From NCBI RefSeq assembly GCF_018613315.1, contig NZ_JAGGQL010000041.1:1-61517 (forward strand): 61,517 nucleotides of DNA. The letters run 5' to 3'. The stretch is from Bacillus sp. ISL-37 (GTDB lineage Bacteria; Bacillota; Bacilli; Bacillales; Cytobacillaceae). Positions 25,163-37,410 of this stretch are shown here, piece after piece; position 1 is the stretch's first letter; each line of letters starts with the position of its first letter. The position numbers and the translations under genes are program-made. The notes under the pieces are model-generated. The model was not told where the DNA came from and made no database searches. It worked only from the letters and a program-made list of their open reading frames with translations.

Positions 25163-25918
25163 ATGCGATTTGATGGGCGTGAACCCTTGCAATTAAGACC
25201 AATACATATTGAAACTGATTACCTGAAACATCCAGAAGGCTCTGTGCTGATCTCTGTTGGAGATACGAAGGTGATATGTACTGCCAGCATCGAGGACCGC
25301 GTTCCTCCATTCATGAGAGGCGTAGGAAAAGGATGGATTACGGCAGAATACTCTATGCTGCCACGCGCTACTGAACAGCGGAATATTCGTGAGGCGGCAA
25401 AAGGCAAGATTACCGGAAGGACGATGGAAATCCAGCGTTTGATCGGCAGAGCGCTGCGCGCAGTCGTTAATCTGGAGGCTATAGGCGAGCGTACTGTTTG
25501 GGTCGATTGTGATGTCATCCAGGCAGATGGCGGCACACGTACTGCTTCAATCACCGGAGCTTATGTTGCGATGGCTATGGCTCTTGAGAAGCTGAGCAAG
25601 CAAAAGAAACTGTCTGCTTTTCCAGTGACAGACTTTCTTGCTGCGACGAGTGTCGGGATCTTGAAGAATGGCGAGGCTGTTGTTGATTTGAACTATGTCG
25701 AGGATTCTGCTGCCAATGTCGACATGAATGTTGTCATGACAGGCAATGGAGAATTCGTTGAACTGCAAGGTACTGGAGAAGAAGCTACTTTTTCATACAG
25801 CCAGCTGCAGGAGCTTTTAAAGGCAGCACAAGATGGAATTACGGAACTCTTCGAAAAACAGAAGGAAGCACTAGGGGAAGAATTGACTGCCAAAATTGAG
25901 GGCGGAAAAAAGAAATAG
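25163..25918 (+). CDS. rph: Ribonuclease PH
   Basis: A 251-residue phosphate-dependent exoribonuclease that trims tRNA 3' ends. The N-terminal MRFDGREP...LRPI, the [19 protein letters not shown] block and the [14 protein letters not shown] block are the family's catalytic and phosphate-binding regions. ATG 25163 is preceded by AAGGAGGG. It starts a tight operon with the ITP pyrophosphatase and YsnB genes. Confidence 0.96.
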   Translation: MRFDGREPLQLRPIHIETDYLKHPEGSVLISVGDTKVICTASIEDRVPPFMRGVGKGWITAEYSMLPRATEQRNIREAAKGKITGRTMEIQRLIGRALRAVVNLEAIGERTVWVDCDVIQADGGTRTASITGAYVAMAMALEKLSKQKKLSAFPVTDFLAATSVGILKNGEAVVDLNYVEDSAANVDMNVVMTGNGEFVELQGTGEEATFSYSQLQELLKAAQDGITELFEKQKEALGEELTAKIEGGKKK

Positions 25919-25932
25919 GGGAGATCTCAAAG

Positions 25933-26538
25933 ATGGAATCAGTCATAATCGCGACAAAAAACATAGGAAAAGCTAAGGAATTCGAGAAGCTTTTTTTGCC
26001 AAAAGGGTTGGCGGTAAAAACATTGCTCGATTATCCAGAAATTGAAGATGTAGAAGAAACAGGGACAACTTTTGAGGAGAACGCTATCTTAAAAGCTGAA
26101 ACAATCGCTAATAATCTTGGAGTCAGAGTAATTGCAGATGATTCAGGACTCGAAATCGACGCATTGGAAGGCCGACCAGGTGTTTATTCGGCACGTTACG
26201 CAGGATCTGAAAAAAATGATGAAAACAACATCGACAAAGTTCTCGAGGAACTTCAAGGTGTGCCAGAAAGTGAACGCACCGCAAGATTTTGCTGTGCGCT
26301 CGCAATGGCAGAGCCAGGCAAGGAGACATTGACTGTATTCGGGACATGTGAAGGAAGAATCCTGAATGAACGGCGCGGTACCAATGGTTTTGGCTATGAT
26401 CCGATTTTCTTCGTAGAAACAGAAGGAAAAACTATGGCAGAATTGGCCTCAGACGAAAAAAACAAAATCAGCCACCGGGCCAACGCGATCAGAAAACTGG
26501 ATGACCTCCTGAAAGAGCGTGAGGATAACCATGAGTAA
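25933..26538 (+). CDS. ysnA: XTP/dITP diphosphatase (Ham1/RdgB family)
   Basis: A 201-residue house-cleaning nucleotide pyrophosphatase that removes non-canonical purine triphosphates such as ITP and XTP. The signature [18 protein letters not shown] starts at residue 4, with the middle motif [20 protein letters not shown] and the C-terminal SHRANAI. It follows rph after 14 bases and overlaps ysnB by eight, so the three form one unit. The ribosome site AGGGGAGA precedes ATG 25933. Confidence 0.94.
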   Translation: MESVIIATKNIGKAKEFEKLFLPKGLAVKTLLDYPEIEDVEETGTTFEENAILKAETIANNLGVRVIADDSGLEIDALEGRPGVYSARYAGSEKNDENNIDKVLEELQGVPESERTARFCCALAMAEPGKETLTVFGTCEGRILNERRGTNGFGYDPIFFVETEGKTMAELASDEKNKISHRANAIRKLDDLLKEREDNHE

Positions 26539-27055
26539 GGTGCTGATTGTCAGTGACAGCCACGGGTCAACAGAGGTACTTGAGGGAATTGAGAACCTGC
26601 ATGGAAATGATGTGGACTTGATGATCCATTGTGGTGACTCAGAGCTTTCTGAAAGCGATGCTGCTATTGTGAATTTCAGTTCGGTTAAAGGGAATTGCGA
26701 CTTTTATGGCAATTTTCCTGATGATGAAACCCATGACGTAAATGGTGTGAAAATCTTTGTGACGCATGGGCATCTCTACTCAGTAAAGTCTACTCTCGTA
26801 AATTTATACTATAAGGCGAAAGAATTACATGCTGACATCGTATGCTTTGGACATTCACATTTGCTAGGAGCAGAAATGGTTGATGATGTATTGTTCATCA
26901 ATCCCGGAAGCATCAGACATCCACGCGGCAGGACTGAAAAGAGCTATGCCATCCTTGAGCTGGAAAACGACAAAGCTATATTGCGGATTTATGATTATGG
27001 CAATGGAGAGTTGCCTGAGTTAAGGCAGGAGTTTTCACTTCACAAAACGAGTTGA
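26531..27055 (+). CDS. ysnB: YfcE/MJ0936-type metallophosphoesterase (YsnB)
   Basis: A 174-residue calcineurin-like phosphodiesterase. Metal-binding motifs are visible: SDSHG near residue 8, HCGD, a GNCDF block (NCD in place of the usual GNHD), THGH and FGHSH. Family members hydrolyse phosphodiesters with Mn; the cellular substrate is unknown. ATG 26531 overlaps the stop of the preceding gene and uses GTGAGG as its ribosome site; GTG 26519 is an alternative. Synteny with rph and ysnA matches B. subtilis. Confidence 0.9.
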   Translation: MSKVLIVSDSHGSTEVLEGIENLHGNDVDLMIHCGDSELSESDAAIVNFSSVKGNCDFYGNFPDDETHDVNGVKIFVTHGHLYSVKSTLVNLYYKAKELHADIVCFGHSHLLGAEMVDDVLFINPGSIRHPRGRTEKSYAILELENDKAILRIYDYGNGELPELRQEFSLHKTS

Positions 27056-27069
27056 AACTACTATAATGA

Positions 27070-27107
27070 TTTTCTGAGGGGAATCAGCAGGTTTCCCTCA
27101 GAAAAAA
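27070..27107. terminator. Bidirectional terminator after ysnB
   Basis: TTTTCTGAGGG (27070-27080) pairs with CCCTCAGAAAA (27095-27105). The flanking A and T tracts allow function on both strands. Confidence 0.88.
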
Positions 27108-27121
27108 GTTATGATTTATTA

Positions 27122-27150
27122 TTGACATTTAGTTGTTTGGCTAATATAAT
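27122..27150 (+). promoter_or_regulatory. tRNA-Arg promoter
   Basis: A consensus sigma-A promoter: TTGACA (27122-27127), 17-bp spacer, TATAAT (27145-27150), 26 bases before the tRNA. Confidence 0.92.
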
Positions 27151-27176
27151 AAATCTTGTCTTTAAAAAACAACCAA

Positions 27177-27253
27177 GTCCCAGTAGCTCAGTTGGATAGA
27201 GCATACGCCTTCTAAGCGTACGGTCGGGAGTTCGAATCTCTCCTGGGACGCCA
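27177..27253 (+). tRNA. tRNA-Arg (anticodon UCU)
   Basis: A 77-nt tRNA with complete cloverleaf. The acceptor GTCCCAG pairs with CTGGGAC, the D arm is GCTC/GAGC, the anticodon stem TACGC/GCGTA holds the loop CTTCTAA (anticodon TCT), and the T loop is TTCGAAT. CCA is encoded at 27251-27253. It is a single-gene transcript with its own promoter and terminator. Confidence 0.97.
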
Positions 27254-27272
27254 TTTAAACTACATACTTTAA

Positions 27273-27302
27273 CTCACCTTTTTGAAAGGTGAGTTTTTTT
27301 TA
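27273..27302 (+). terminator. tRNA-Arg terminator
   Basis: CTCACCTTT (27273-27281) pairs with AAAGGTGAG (27285-27293), followed by a run of T. Confidence 0.92.
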
Positions 27303-27381
27303 TGTCCTCTCGTTCCTACCCGCTAGAAAACTGAAGTCCAATAAAAAAATTTTATTTTTTACAAATGTGAATATATCAACA

Positions 27382-27397
27382 ATGTAAGCGGATACAA
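27382..27397 (+). promoter_or_regulatory. CcpA cre site upstream of the ilv-leu operon
   Basis: ATGTAAGCGGATACAA fits the cre consensus WTGnnARCGnWWWCAW at every defined position. Its centre lies about 88 bases upstream of the predicted start point. In B. subtilis, CcpA activates ilv-leu from an upstream cre site, so activation rather than repression is the likely role. Confidence 0.75.
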
Positions 27398-27442
27398 ATT
27401 AACTAACTAATCTAAATTATCAAATAATTTAGAAAAAGGGTG

Positions 27443-27471
27443 TTGACGAGTGTGAAAATTGGGCGTAAGAT
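27443..27471 (+). promoter_or_regulatory. ilv-leu operon promoter
   Basis: TTGACG (27443-27448) and TAAGAT (27466-27471) are spaced by 17 bp. The leader to ilvE is about 135 nt and AT-rich. A CodY site is expected from B. subtilis, but I see only half-sites (GAAAATT). Confidence 0.65.
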
Positions 27472-27613
27472 AATCCTCAAATAAAAAAAACAAGTTGAAT
27501 GCATCTAAAGTGAACGAGGATTTTATATTAATTTTTTGATAATGTAAAACTGTATTTTTTTAACCTGTGAATTTAATAATTTAAAGCGTCTATTTGTTAA
27601 AGGAGTGTTTATT

Positions 27614-28516
27614 GTGCCCGATCAGTGGATCTACTTAAACGGTGAATTTGTCACCAAGGAAAATGCTAAGGTTTCGGTATATGATCATGGATTTCTATAC
27701 GGAGACGGTATTTTTGAAGGGATACGGGTATACAGCGGCAATATTTTCAGGATGGAAGAACATATGGACCGACTTTACCGGTCAGCTAAGTCCATCATGC
27801 TGAACATGCCACACTCTAAGGAGGAGTTCACCGGCCTGGTTGTTGAAACAGTGGAACGGAATCAACTCAGAGATGCTTATATCCGCATTGTCGTTTCCAG
27901 AGGTGTCGGGGACCTGGGGCTGGATCCCTATAAGTGCCCGAAAGTGAATGTCGTCATCATTGTTGAGCCGCTCTCTATTTTTCCAAGAGAATTATATGAA
28001 CGCGGACTGGAAATTGTCACTGTTGCGACCAGAAGAAATCGTCCGGATGTATTAAGTCCAAAAGTAAAATCACTAAATTATTTAAATAATGTCCTAGTAA
28101 AAATCGAAGCACATCTGGCAAATGTAAGTGAGGCGCTCATGCTTAATGACCAGGGCTATGTTGCCGAAGGGTCAGCGGATAATATTTTTATCGTCAGGGG
28201 AAATGAATTCCTCACACCGCCAGGATATGTTGGAGCACTTGAAGGAATCACCAGAAATGCGGTAATTGAAATCGCGAAAAATCTTGGGTATGAGGTCAAG
28301 GAGGAACCATTTACCCGCCATGATGTATACACAGCTGATGAAGTATTCCTTACCGGGACAGCAGCAGAAGTAATCGCAGTTGTTAAAGTGGATGGAAGAG
28401 TCATCGGCGATGGAGTACCGGGACAGCATACACAAAATATCCTGCGTGAATTCAGGGCGAAAGTCGTTGCAGATGGGGTTCAGGTCTATTCAGAAAAAGC
28501 TCACCAAGTCAGTTAA
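27614..28516 (+). CDS. ilvE: Branched-chain amino acid aminotransferase (class IV)
   Basis: A 300-residue PLP-dependent aminotransferase performing the last step of valine, leucine and isoleucine synthesis. The fold-type IV pattern is clear: YDHGFLYGDGIFEGIRVY near 25, the PLP lysine in KSLNYLNN and EGSADNIF. GTG 27614 is chosen, eight bases after AGGAG. It is the first gene of the operon and lies upstream of the leucine T-box, so it escapes that attenuator. B. subtilis lacks an ilvE at this position. Confidence 0.92.
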   Translation: MPDQWIYLNGEFVTKENAKVSVYDHGFLYGDGIFEGIRVYSGNIFRMEEHMDRLYRSAKSIMLNMPHSKEEFTGLVVETVERNQLRDAYIRIVVSRGVGDLGLDPYKCPKVNVVIIVEPLSIFPRELYERGLEIVTVATRRNRPDVLSPKVKSLNYLNNVLVKIEAHLANVSEALMLNDQGYVAEGSADNIFIVRGNEFLTPPGYVGALEGITRNAVIEIAKNLGYEVKEEPFTRHDVYTADEVFLTGTAAEVIAVVKVDGRVIGDGVPGQHTQNILREFRAKVVADGVQVYSEKAHQVS

Positions 28517-28564
28517 CAAGGCTCTTATATTGTCACTTTCAATACCAAAATTGAATAAGGTAAA

Positions 28565-28856
28565 AGCGAGGACAGGGACAAGTAATTTAATGCGATCAGC
28601 ATGCACAGAGAGCCGGGGTTGCTGGAAACCGGTGATGCCGCATAAAATGAACTCACCCTGGAGCGCCAGTTTGAAAGGATCCTAGTAATACTGGTCGAGT
28701 GCACGGCACTTGTTATCAAAACCGGCAGCAGAAGCTGTCACGAGTGCACGCATCAAGCGTGAATAAGGGTGGTACCGTGGAAAAGGAGATAAAGCCTATT
28801 CCATCCCTTTGCCTGGGCAACCTTAGGCATATGGAGATGGATGGGCTTTTTTATTT
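28565..28856 (+). promoter_or_regulatory. Leucine T-box riboswitch
   Basis: A T-box leader with Stem I beginning near GGACAGGGACAAGTA, the AGAGAG...GGGGTTGCTGG-AAACC block, and a specifier-loop GAACTCACC holding CTC (28652-28654), a leucine codon. The conserved T-box AGGGTGGTACCG lies at 28766-28777. The terminator pairs AAAGCC...CCATCC with GGATGGGCTTT, ending in T6 near 28852. Uncharged tRNA-Leu should stabilise the antiterminator and switch on ilvB and downstream genes. Confidence 0.95.
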
Positions 28857-28894
28857 TGAAAAAAGAAGTGAGTTCATAATGGGAGGTTCGATAA

Positions 28895-30604
28895 ATGGAA
28901 GCTGCCTTGAAGGAAACAAAGGCTAAAACGAGTGAAGTAAGCGGAGCGGATTTACTGCTTAAGGCACTGGAAAAGGAAAATGTCGAAGTCATTTTTGGCT
29001 ACCCAGGAGGAGCTGTCCTTCCGATTTACGACAAACTCTATGATTCTAAAATTCTTCATGTGCTGCCAAGGCATGAACAGGGAGGAATCCATGCAGCGGA
29101 AGGATATGCGAGAGTCAGTGGGAAACCAGGCGTGGTAATCGCTACATCTGGACCGGGAGCGACCAATATCATCACCGGCATTGCGGATGCGATGATGGAC
29201 TCTTTGCCGCTGGTTGTCTTCACAGGCCAAGTCGCGACAGGGGTGATCGGTACAGATGCCTTCCAGGAAGCCGACATTCTTGGCATCACTACTCCTATTA
29301 CGAAGTACAACTATCAGATCAGGGACATAAAAGACATCCCGCGAATTATCAAGGAAGCATTTTATATTGCGACAAGCGGTAGGCCTGGTCCAGTCGTCAT
29401 CGATTTCCCAAAAGACCTGGCAGCGGGTATATCGGCAGAACCAGCTGAGGAGGAAATCCACCTTCCTGGTTACCAGCCAACTATGGAGCCGAATTTCCTT
29501 CAGGTAAGAAAACTGTCCGAAGCAATAAGCAGGGCAAAAAGGCCGGTCATTCTTGCTGGGGCAGGTGTCCTCCACGCGAAGGCGTCGAGCCTGTTAAAAG
29601 AATACGCAGAACAGCAGAACCTTCATGTTGTCCACACATTATTGGGATTGGGAGGCTTTCCGGCCAATCATGAACTGTTCCTTGGAATGGCTGGGATGCA
29701 TGGCTGCTATGCAGCGAACATGGCGCTTTATAATTGTGACCTGCTGATCAATATCGGAGCACGATTTGATGACCGGCTGACTGGAAACTTAAAACATTTC
29801 GCCCCAAAAGCAACTGTTGCCCATATAGATATCGACCCGGCTGAAATCGGTAAAAATGTGCCAACGCAAATTCCGGTCGTCGGAGATGCTGGAGAGGCGT
29901 TAAGACAATTGCTCAGGCTGGGAGCAAGTCCACCTCAACAGGAAGAATGGAAAGAAACACTCGCAGCCTGGAAGAAGGACTTTCCTTATCATTACGAAAA
30001 CAGCGAGGTGCTAAAACCACAAAAGGTAATGGAGCTCCTATATGAAAAAACGGCGGGTGAAGCAATTGTCGTGACCGATGTCGGCCAGCATCAAATGTGG
30101 GCGGCACAATATTATCAACTCCAGCAGGCTGATCGATGGGTGACCTCAGGAGGACTCGGAACAATGGGATTTGGACTTCCTGCAAGCATTGGAGCACAGC
30201 TGGCAGATCCGACAGCATGCGTTGTGGCCGTTCTCGGAGATGGAGGCTTCCAGATGTCAACGCAGGAGTTGGCGGTCATCGCAGAGTTTAAGCTGCCGAT
30301 CAAAATAGCGATTCTCAATAACAAAGCGCTTGGAATGGTCAGACAATGGCAGGAGATTTTTTACAAAGAAAGATATTCCCACAGTAAAAACCCGGTCCAG
30401 CCATCTTTTGTAAAACTGGCCGAGGCCTATGGTATCAAAGGGTTTGAAATCAACTCCGAAGCAGAAGCGCATGTGGTCCTGAATGAGGTCCTGCATGACA
30501 AGGAGCCAGTGCTGCTCGATTTCAGGGTCGATGGTGCCGAAAATGTCTACCCGATGATCGCGCCTGGGAAAGGAATCCACGAAATGGTGGGAGTGAAGAA
30601 ATGA
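28895..30604 (+). CDS. ilvB: Acetolactate synthase large subunit
   Basis: A 569-residue thiamin-diphosphate enzyme that condenses two pyruvates, or pyruvate with 2-oxobutyrate, in branched-chain amino acid synthesis. The N-terminal Pyr domain has [13 protein letters not shown] and [15 protein letters not shown] (catalytic Glu). A central FAD-binding domain follows, and the C-terminal PP domain shows [13 protein letters not shown] through NN, the ThDP-binding motif. The ribosome site GGGAGG precedes ATG 28895. It overlaps ilvN by ATGA and follows the T-box. Confidence 0.97.
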   Translation: MEAALKETKAKTSEVSGADLLLKALEKENVEVIFGYPGGAVLPIYDKLYDSKILHVLPRHEQGGIHAAEGYARVSGKPGVVIATSGPGATNIITGIADAMMDSLPLVVFTGQVATGVIGTDAFQEADILGITTPITKYNYQIRDIKDIPRIIKEAFYIATSGRPGPVVIDFPKDLAAGISAEPAEEEIHLPGYQPTMEPNFLQVRKLSEAISRAKRPVILAGAGVLHAKASSLLKEYAEQQNLHVVHTLLGLGGFPANHELFLGMAGMHGCYAANMALYNCDLLINIGARFDDRLTGNLKHFAPKATVAHIDIDPAEIGKNVPTQIPVVGDAGEALRQLLRLGASPPQQEEWKETLAAWKKDFPYHYENSEVLKPQKVMELLYEKTAGEAIVVTDVGQHQMWAAQYYQLQQADRWVTSGGLGTMGFGLPASIGAQLADPTACVVAVLGDGGFQMSTQELAVIAEFKLPIKIAILNNKALGMVRQWQEIFYKERYSHSKNPVQPSFVKLAEAYGIKGFEINSEAEAHVVLNEVLHDKEPVLLDFRVDGAENVYPMIAPGKGIHEMVGVKK

Positions 30605-31116
30605 AAAGAATTATAACGATGACGGTTTTGAACCGGCCGGGAGTACTTAACAGAATCACGAATTTATTTTCGAAGAGGAACTACAATATTGAAAGCATCT
30701 CGGTAGGCCTGACCGAGCAAGAGGGAGTTTCGCGGATTACCTGTGTTGTCCATGTGGAGAATGACGGAATGGTCGAACAAATGACGAAACAGCTCAATAA
30801 GCAGATTGATGTCCTTAAAGTGGCGGATATCAGTGACCAGGCGATTGTCGCTCGGGAGCTTATTCTCATGAAGGTGCCCGTCCTTCCCCACAATAGGGCA
30901 GAGATTTATTCGATCATTGAGCCATTCCGAGCATCGGTGATTGACGTCAGCAAGGATAGCATCATCATCCAATTGACAGGCGAAACGGAAAAAATTGAGG
31001 CGTTTATTGATTTGATTAAACCATATGGAATCAGAGAATTGGCTCGTACCGGAACGACAGCATTCCCAAGGGGGAACCAGCGTACCGGCCAGCAAAAATC
31101 GTTTTCATTTGTGTAA
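30601..31116 (+). CDS. ilvN: Acetolactate synthase small (regulatory) subunit
   Basis: A 171-residue regulatory subunit. The N-terminal ACT domain ([20 protein letters not shown]) senses valine, and the C-terminal half matches the ALS_ss_C domain with ELILMKVP and [14 protein letters not shown]. It binds IlvB and confers feedback inhibition. Start codon overlaps the ilvB stop. Confidence 0.96.
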   Translation: MKRIITMTVLNRPGVLNRITNLFSKRNYNIESISVGLTEQEGVSRITCVVHVENDGMVEQMTKQLNKQIDVLKVADISDQAIVARELILMKVPVLPHNRAEIYSIIEPFRASVIDVSKDSIIIQLTGETEKIEAFIDLIKPYGIRELARTGTTAFPRGNQRTGQQKSFSFV

Positions 31117-31126
31117 GTTAAACTAA

Positions 31127-33701
<2,575 letters not shown>

Positions 33702-33733
33702 AAAATATCATTAAGAAATCGGAGGCGAATGTA

Positions 33734-34846
33734 ATGGAAAAAAGGATCGCAATCCTGCCAGGAGATGGCGTAGGCAAAGAAGTAAGCAGGGGGGCGGTTA
33801 CAATCCTCCAGGCAGTAGCTGAGCTTTTTAACCATAAGTTCCATTTTACTTATGGAGAAATCGGCGGGGCAGCAATCGATGAATTTGGAACCCCGCTCCC
33901 GGATCGCACACTCGATCTTTGTAAAGCTAGTGATGCTGTCCTGTTAGGGGCTGTGGGCGGTCCTAAGTGGGATCTGATGCCTGGACATATTCGCCCCGAA
34001 AAAGGCTTGTTGAAAATCCGGAAAGAGCTCGGGTTATATGCGAATGTCCGGCCGGTTCAATACTACTCCAGTATTTCCGGGATTTCACCGCTTCGCAAGG
34101 AAGTCGTTGAAGGTGTTGACATGGTAGTGGTCAGGGAATTGACCGGCGGGCTTTACTTTGGGAAACCGAGTGAAAGAAGTGTCCAGAAAGGTGAAGTTTC
34201 TGTAGTAGATACATTGTTTTACCAGAAAAACGAGATTGAGAGAGTCATCCGCTATGCATTTGAGTTGGCTGCCATGAGAAAAGGCAAGGTCACTTCTGTG
34301 GATAAAGCAAATGTTCTGGAATCGAGCCGAATGTGGCGCGAAACAGCAGAAGAGGTGGCGAAGGACTATCCTGATGTTCAACTTAATCATATGCTGGTCG
34401 ATAATGCGGCGATGCAGCTGATCAAGAACCCGCGCCAGTTCGATGTGCTCGTCACAGAGAATATGTTTGGTGATATTTTAAGTGATGAAGCATCCGTGCT
34501 GACCGGCTCGCTTGGCATGCTGCCATCAGCCAGCGTTTCGGCTGCAGGACCATATCTGTATGAGCCTATTCATGGATCTGCACCAGATATTGCTGGAATG
34601 AACGCGGCTAATCCAATCGCGATGATCCTTTCAGCTGCGATGATGCTGCGACTGTCCTTTGGCCTTGAAGAAGAAGCTGAGGCAATCGAAAATGCGGTAG
34701 AGCAGGTACTGGACGCTGGCAGCAGAACCCGCGACATTGCCTTGTTTGGCACACCGTTCTTAACAACTGAGGGAATGGTTGAGGAAATCAAAGCCGCTCT
34801 GCTCGACAATGAAGCGATCCTGAATATCATGAGTGCTTACGCATAA
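33734..34846 (+). CDS. leuB: 3-Isopropylmalate dehydrogenase
   Basis: A 370-residue NAD-dependent decarboxylating dehydrogenase. Visible are the N-terminal ILPGDGVGKEV, the substrate-binding arginines in the REL/RPVQYY region, the Asp metal ligands in VTENMFGDILSDEAS, and the NAD-binding EPIHGSAPDIAGMNAANP. It is preceded by CGGAGG at proper spacing to ATG 33734. Fourth step of the leu branch, between leuA and leuC. Confidence 0.97.
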   Translation: MEKRIAILPGDGVGKEVSRGAVTILQAVAELFNHKFHFTYGEIGGAAIDEFGTPLPDRTLDLCKASDAVLLGAVGGPKWDLMPGHIRPEKGLLKIRKELGLYANVRPVQYYSSISGISPLRKEVVEGVDMVVVRELTGGLYFGKPSERSVQKGEVSVVDTLFYQKNEIERVIRYAFELAAMRKGKVTSVDKANVLESSRMWRETAEEVAKDYPDVQLNHMLVDNAAMQLIKNPRQFDVLVTENMFGDILSDEASVLTGSLGMLPSASVSAAGPYLYEPIHGSAPDIAGMNAANPIAMILSAAMMLRLSFGLEEEAEAIENAVEQVLDAGSRTRDIALFGTPFLTTEGMVEEIKAALLDNEAILNIMSAYA

Positions 34847-34945
34847 GACCTGAATCTATTTCATCGGACATTTTGAAAATGTCAAAAACGAACACTAAGC
34901 CAGGCAGGCGAGATAGAAGTGTTTATAAAAAAGGGGAGGGTACCA

Positions 34946-36376
34946 TTGGGGAAAACAATCATCGAAAAAATTTGGGAGAAGCATGTTGTGCATCGGGAAG
35001 AAGGTAAACCAGACCTGGTATATATCGACCTTCATCTTGTCCATGAGGTAACCTCGCCGCAGGCTTTTTCGGGACTTAGGATGAAAAAAAGGTCTGTACG
35101 GAGACCGGATTTGACATTTGCGACGATGGACCACAATGTCCCTACGATCAACCGGAATGAAATTAATGATCCTGTTGCGAAAAACCAGATGGATACTTTA
35201 AGGGATAATTGCCTTGAATTCGGCATTCCGTTGGCTGATCTGGACAGTCCTGAACAGGGCATTGTCCATGTCATCGGACCTGAACTAGGCTTGACACAGC
35301 CAGGAAAGACCATTGTGTGCGGAGACAGTCACACTTCGACGCACGGTGCATTCGGAGCCCTGGCATTCGGTATCGGTACGAGTGAGGTTGAGCATGTCCT
35401 TGCCACTCAAACACTCTGGCAGACAAAACCAAAAACTCTGAAAGTCGAGGTGTCTGGCTCTTTGGCACCAGGCGTGAGCGCGAAGGATTTCATTTTGTTC
35501 ATTATCAGTAAATACGGAGTTAATTTCGGTACTGGTTACGTCATCGAATTTTGCGGTGATGCCATCAGGAAAATGTCGATGGAGGAAAGGATGACAATTT
35601 GCAATATGTCAATTGAAGGCGGGGCGAAAGCATCAATTGTTGCTCCTGATGATATAACCTTTGCCTACCTGAATGGAAGAAAATATGTTGCGCAGGGAGA
35701 CGCCTTCCTCGATAAAATACTTGAATGGCAGCAGCTCTCTTCGGATGAAGATGCAGTGTATGACCATTCCATCGAAATTGAAGGCGATGCCATTTCGCCG
35801 ATGGTCAGCTGGGGCACGAACCCATCGATGACTGCTCCGGTCACGGACAGAGTGCCTTACCTAAATGAATGTGATACTGATACAGAAAAGAAATCCCTAG
35901 AAAGGGCATTATCATACATGGGGCTGGAGGAAGGTCAGCCAATCACAGATATTAATGTAACCAAGGTCTTCATTGGCTCCTGTACGAATTCAAGAATTGA
36001 GGATCTCAGGGCAGCCTCCGAGGTGATCAAGGGGAAAAAAGTCGCTCCTGGAGTCGAAGCAATTGTGGTGCCTGGTTCTCAGCAGGTCAAGAAGACTGCC
36101 GAAGCAGAAGGCATTGCCCAGGTATTTATAGAAGCGGGATTTGAATGGAGAGAATCCGGCTGCAGCATGTGCCTGAGTATGAATGCAGACATAGTGCCAG
36201 CCGGGGAGCATTGTGCTTCCACTTCAAACCGCAACTTTGAGGGCAGACAGGGAGCCGGAGCGCGTACCCATCTAGTAAGCCCTGCAATGGCTGCAGCTGC
36301 CGCACTTCATGGGCATTTTGTAGATGTCCGGTCGATCGTTGGTATTACCGTTTATATTCCTTTTTTTACCAAATAA
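34946..36376 (+). CDS. leuC: 3-Isopropylmalate dehydratase large subunit
   Basis: A 476-residue aconitase-family [4Fe-4S] subunit. Cluster cysteines are in FIGSCTNSR and [10 protein letters not shown]; the [20 protein letters not shown] and [16 protein letters not shown] blocks are diagnostic. TTG 34946 with GGGGAGGG upstream gives the family N terminus [10 protein letters not shown]. The last ~12 residues (after HGHFVDVR) are hydrophobic and unlike the usual charged LeuC tail, and the 21-bp repeat array begins nine bases after the stop. This suggests the 3' end was remodelled. Confidence 0.95.
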   Translation: MGKTIIEKIWEKHVVHREEGKPDLVYIDLHLVHEVTSPQAFSGLRMKKRSVRRPDLTFATMDHNVPTINRNEINDPVAKNQMDTLRDNCLEFGIPLADLDSPEQGIVHVIGPELGLTQPGKTIVCGDSHTSTHGAFGALAFGIGTSEVEHVLATQTLWQTKPKTLKVEVSGSLAPGVSAKDFILFIISKYGVNFGTGYVIEFCGDAIRKMSMEERMTICNMSIEGGAKASIVAPDDITFAYLNGRKYVAQGDAFLDKILEWQQLSSDEDAVYDHSIEIEGDAISPMVSWGTNPSMTAPVTDRVPYLNECDTDTEKKSLERALSYMGLEEGQPITDINVTKVFIGSCTNSRIEDLRAASEVIKGKKVAPGVEAIVVPGSQQVKKTAEAEGIAQVFIEAGFEWRESGCSMCLSMNADIVPAGEHCASTSNRNFEGRQGAGARTHLVSPAMAAAAALHGHFVDVRSIVGITVYIPFFTK

Positions 36377-36384
36377 AGGACGAA

Positions 36385-36480
36385 GGTGCAATTAGTCGGC
36401 TTAACGGTGCAATTAATTAAGTTTTCGGCTCAATTAATCGCTTGAATGGTGCAATTATCCGTTTTTACGTGCAAATATCC
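36385..36480. repeat. 21-bp tandem array between leuC and leuD
   Basis: Five degenerate units with core GGTGCAATTA begin at 36385, 36406, 36427, 36448 and 36468, spaced 21, 21, 21 and 20 bp. The array is AT-rich and non-coding. It separates leuC from leuD, which in most relatives are adjacent. Confidence 0.8.
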
Positions 36481-36526
36481 TCGTTGAGTAAGAGAATAAT
36501 TTTTCCAGCAAGAAATATAGCTGCAA

Positions 36527-36560
36527 AAATGACCCGAAACCGGTATATTTCGGGTCATTT
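36527..36560. terminator. Perfect 13-bp stem-loop before leuD
   Basis: AAATGACCCGAAA (36527-36539) pairs exactly with TTTCGGGTCATTT (36548-36560). No long U-tract follows, so it may attenuate, stabilise processed mRNA or terminate only partly within the leu operon. Confidence 0.7.
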
Positions 36561-36662
36561 CACTACCTATTTGCAGAGTTTGCTTTGGGAAAAATTTATA
36601 TCACTACCATTTCGCTGAATTTAGTTCTACAAAAATATATTTTCCGTGGAAGGGAGCCTGAA

Positions 36663-37259
36663 ATGTCTAGTTTTACAGAAATGAAGGGAAAAGTCGCAGC
36701 GATGGACCGGACAAATGTTGACACAGATCAAATCATTCCAAAGCAATTCCTGAAAAGAATCGAAAAAACAGGTTTTGGGCAGTACTTGTTTTACGACTGG
36801 CGCTATAAACCAACTGGAGAGCTGAATGACGACTTTGAGCTCAACGACCCGGTTAACGAGGGAGCAAGTATTTTAATAGCGAATGAAAATTTCGGCTGCG
36901 GTTCATCCAGAGAGCATGCGCCATGGGCTTTGCTGGATTACGGATTCAAGGTTTTGATCGCCCCGTCATTTGCTGATATTTTTAAACAGAATTGCCTGAA
37001 AAACGGAATCCTTCCTGTTGTACTGCCAGAAAAAGACGTTTCCTATTTGCTAGAGAAAGCAAGCGGGCAGGCATATGAACTGATGGTTTCACTAGAACAG
37101 AAGAGAGTTTATGACAACCAGGGATTCGAAGCCAAATTTGATATCACTCCATATTGGTATAATATGCTCCTCAATGGCTGGGATGAAATCGAACTAACCC
37201 TTCAGCTCGAAGGAAGTATCAAAGTATTTGAAGAAAAGCATATAGAAAAAATAATCTAA
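36663..37259 (+). CDS. leuD: 3-Isopropylmalate dehydratase small subunit
   Basis: A 198-residue swivel-domain subunit that pairs with LeuC. NVDTDQIIPKQFLK near the N terminus and NFGCGSSREHAPWAL in the middle are the family signatures. The start is ATG 36663 behind GGAAGGGAG; the open frame extends 26 codons upstream without a ribosome site. It is separated from leuC by 286 bases that hold a repeat array and a strong hairpin, unusual for this operon. Confidence 0.96.
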   Translation: MSSFTEMKGKVAAMDRTNVDTDQIIPKQFLKRIEKTGFGQYLFYDWRYKPTGELNDDFELNDPVNEGASILIANENFGCGSSREHAPWALLDYGFKVLIAPSFADIFKQNCLKNGILPVVLPEKDVSYLLEKASGQAYELMVSLEQKRVYDNQGFEAKFDITPYWYNMLLNGWDEIELTLQLEGSIKVFEEKHIEKII

Positions 37260-37277
37260 TTTGAAAAAATTACGATT

Positions 37278-37307
37278 GATTCACAGGCCCTGCTTGTGAA
37301 TCTTTTT
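37278..37307 (+). terminator. Terminator at end of leu operon
   Basis: GATTCACA (37278-37285) pairs with TGTGAATC (37295-37302), followed by T5. Confidence 0.9.
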
Positions 37308-37410
37308 GTTTTTTCAGGGATTCGTGCTAAACTTTCTAAAAAAGCTGAACTCATGAAGCAAAAAGCAGAAATCAATAGAGTTTAACTATTAAAAGTAAGG
37401 CGGTATGTGT

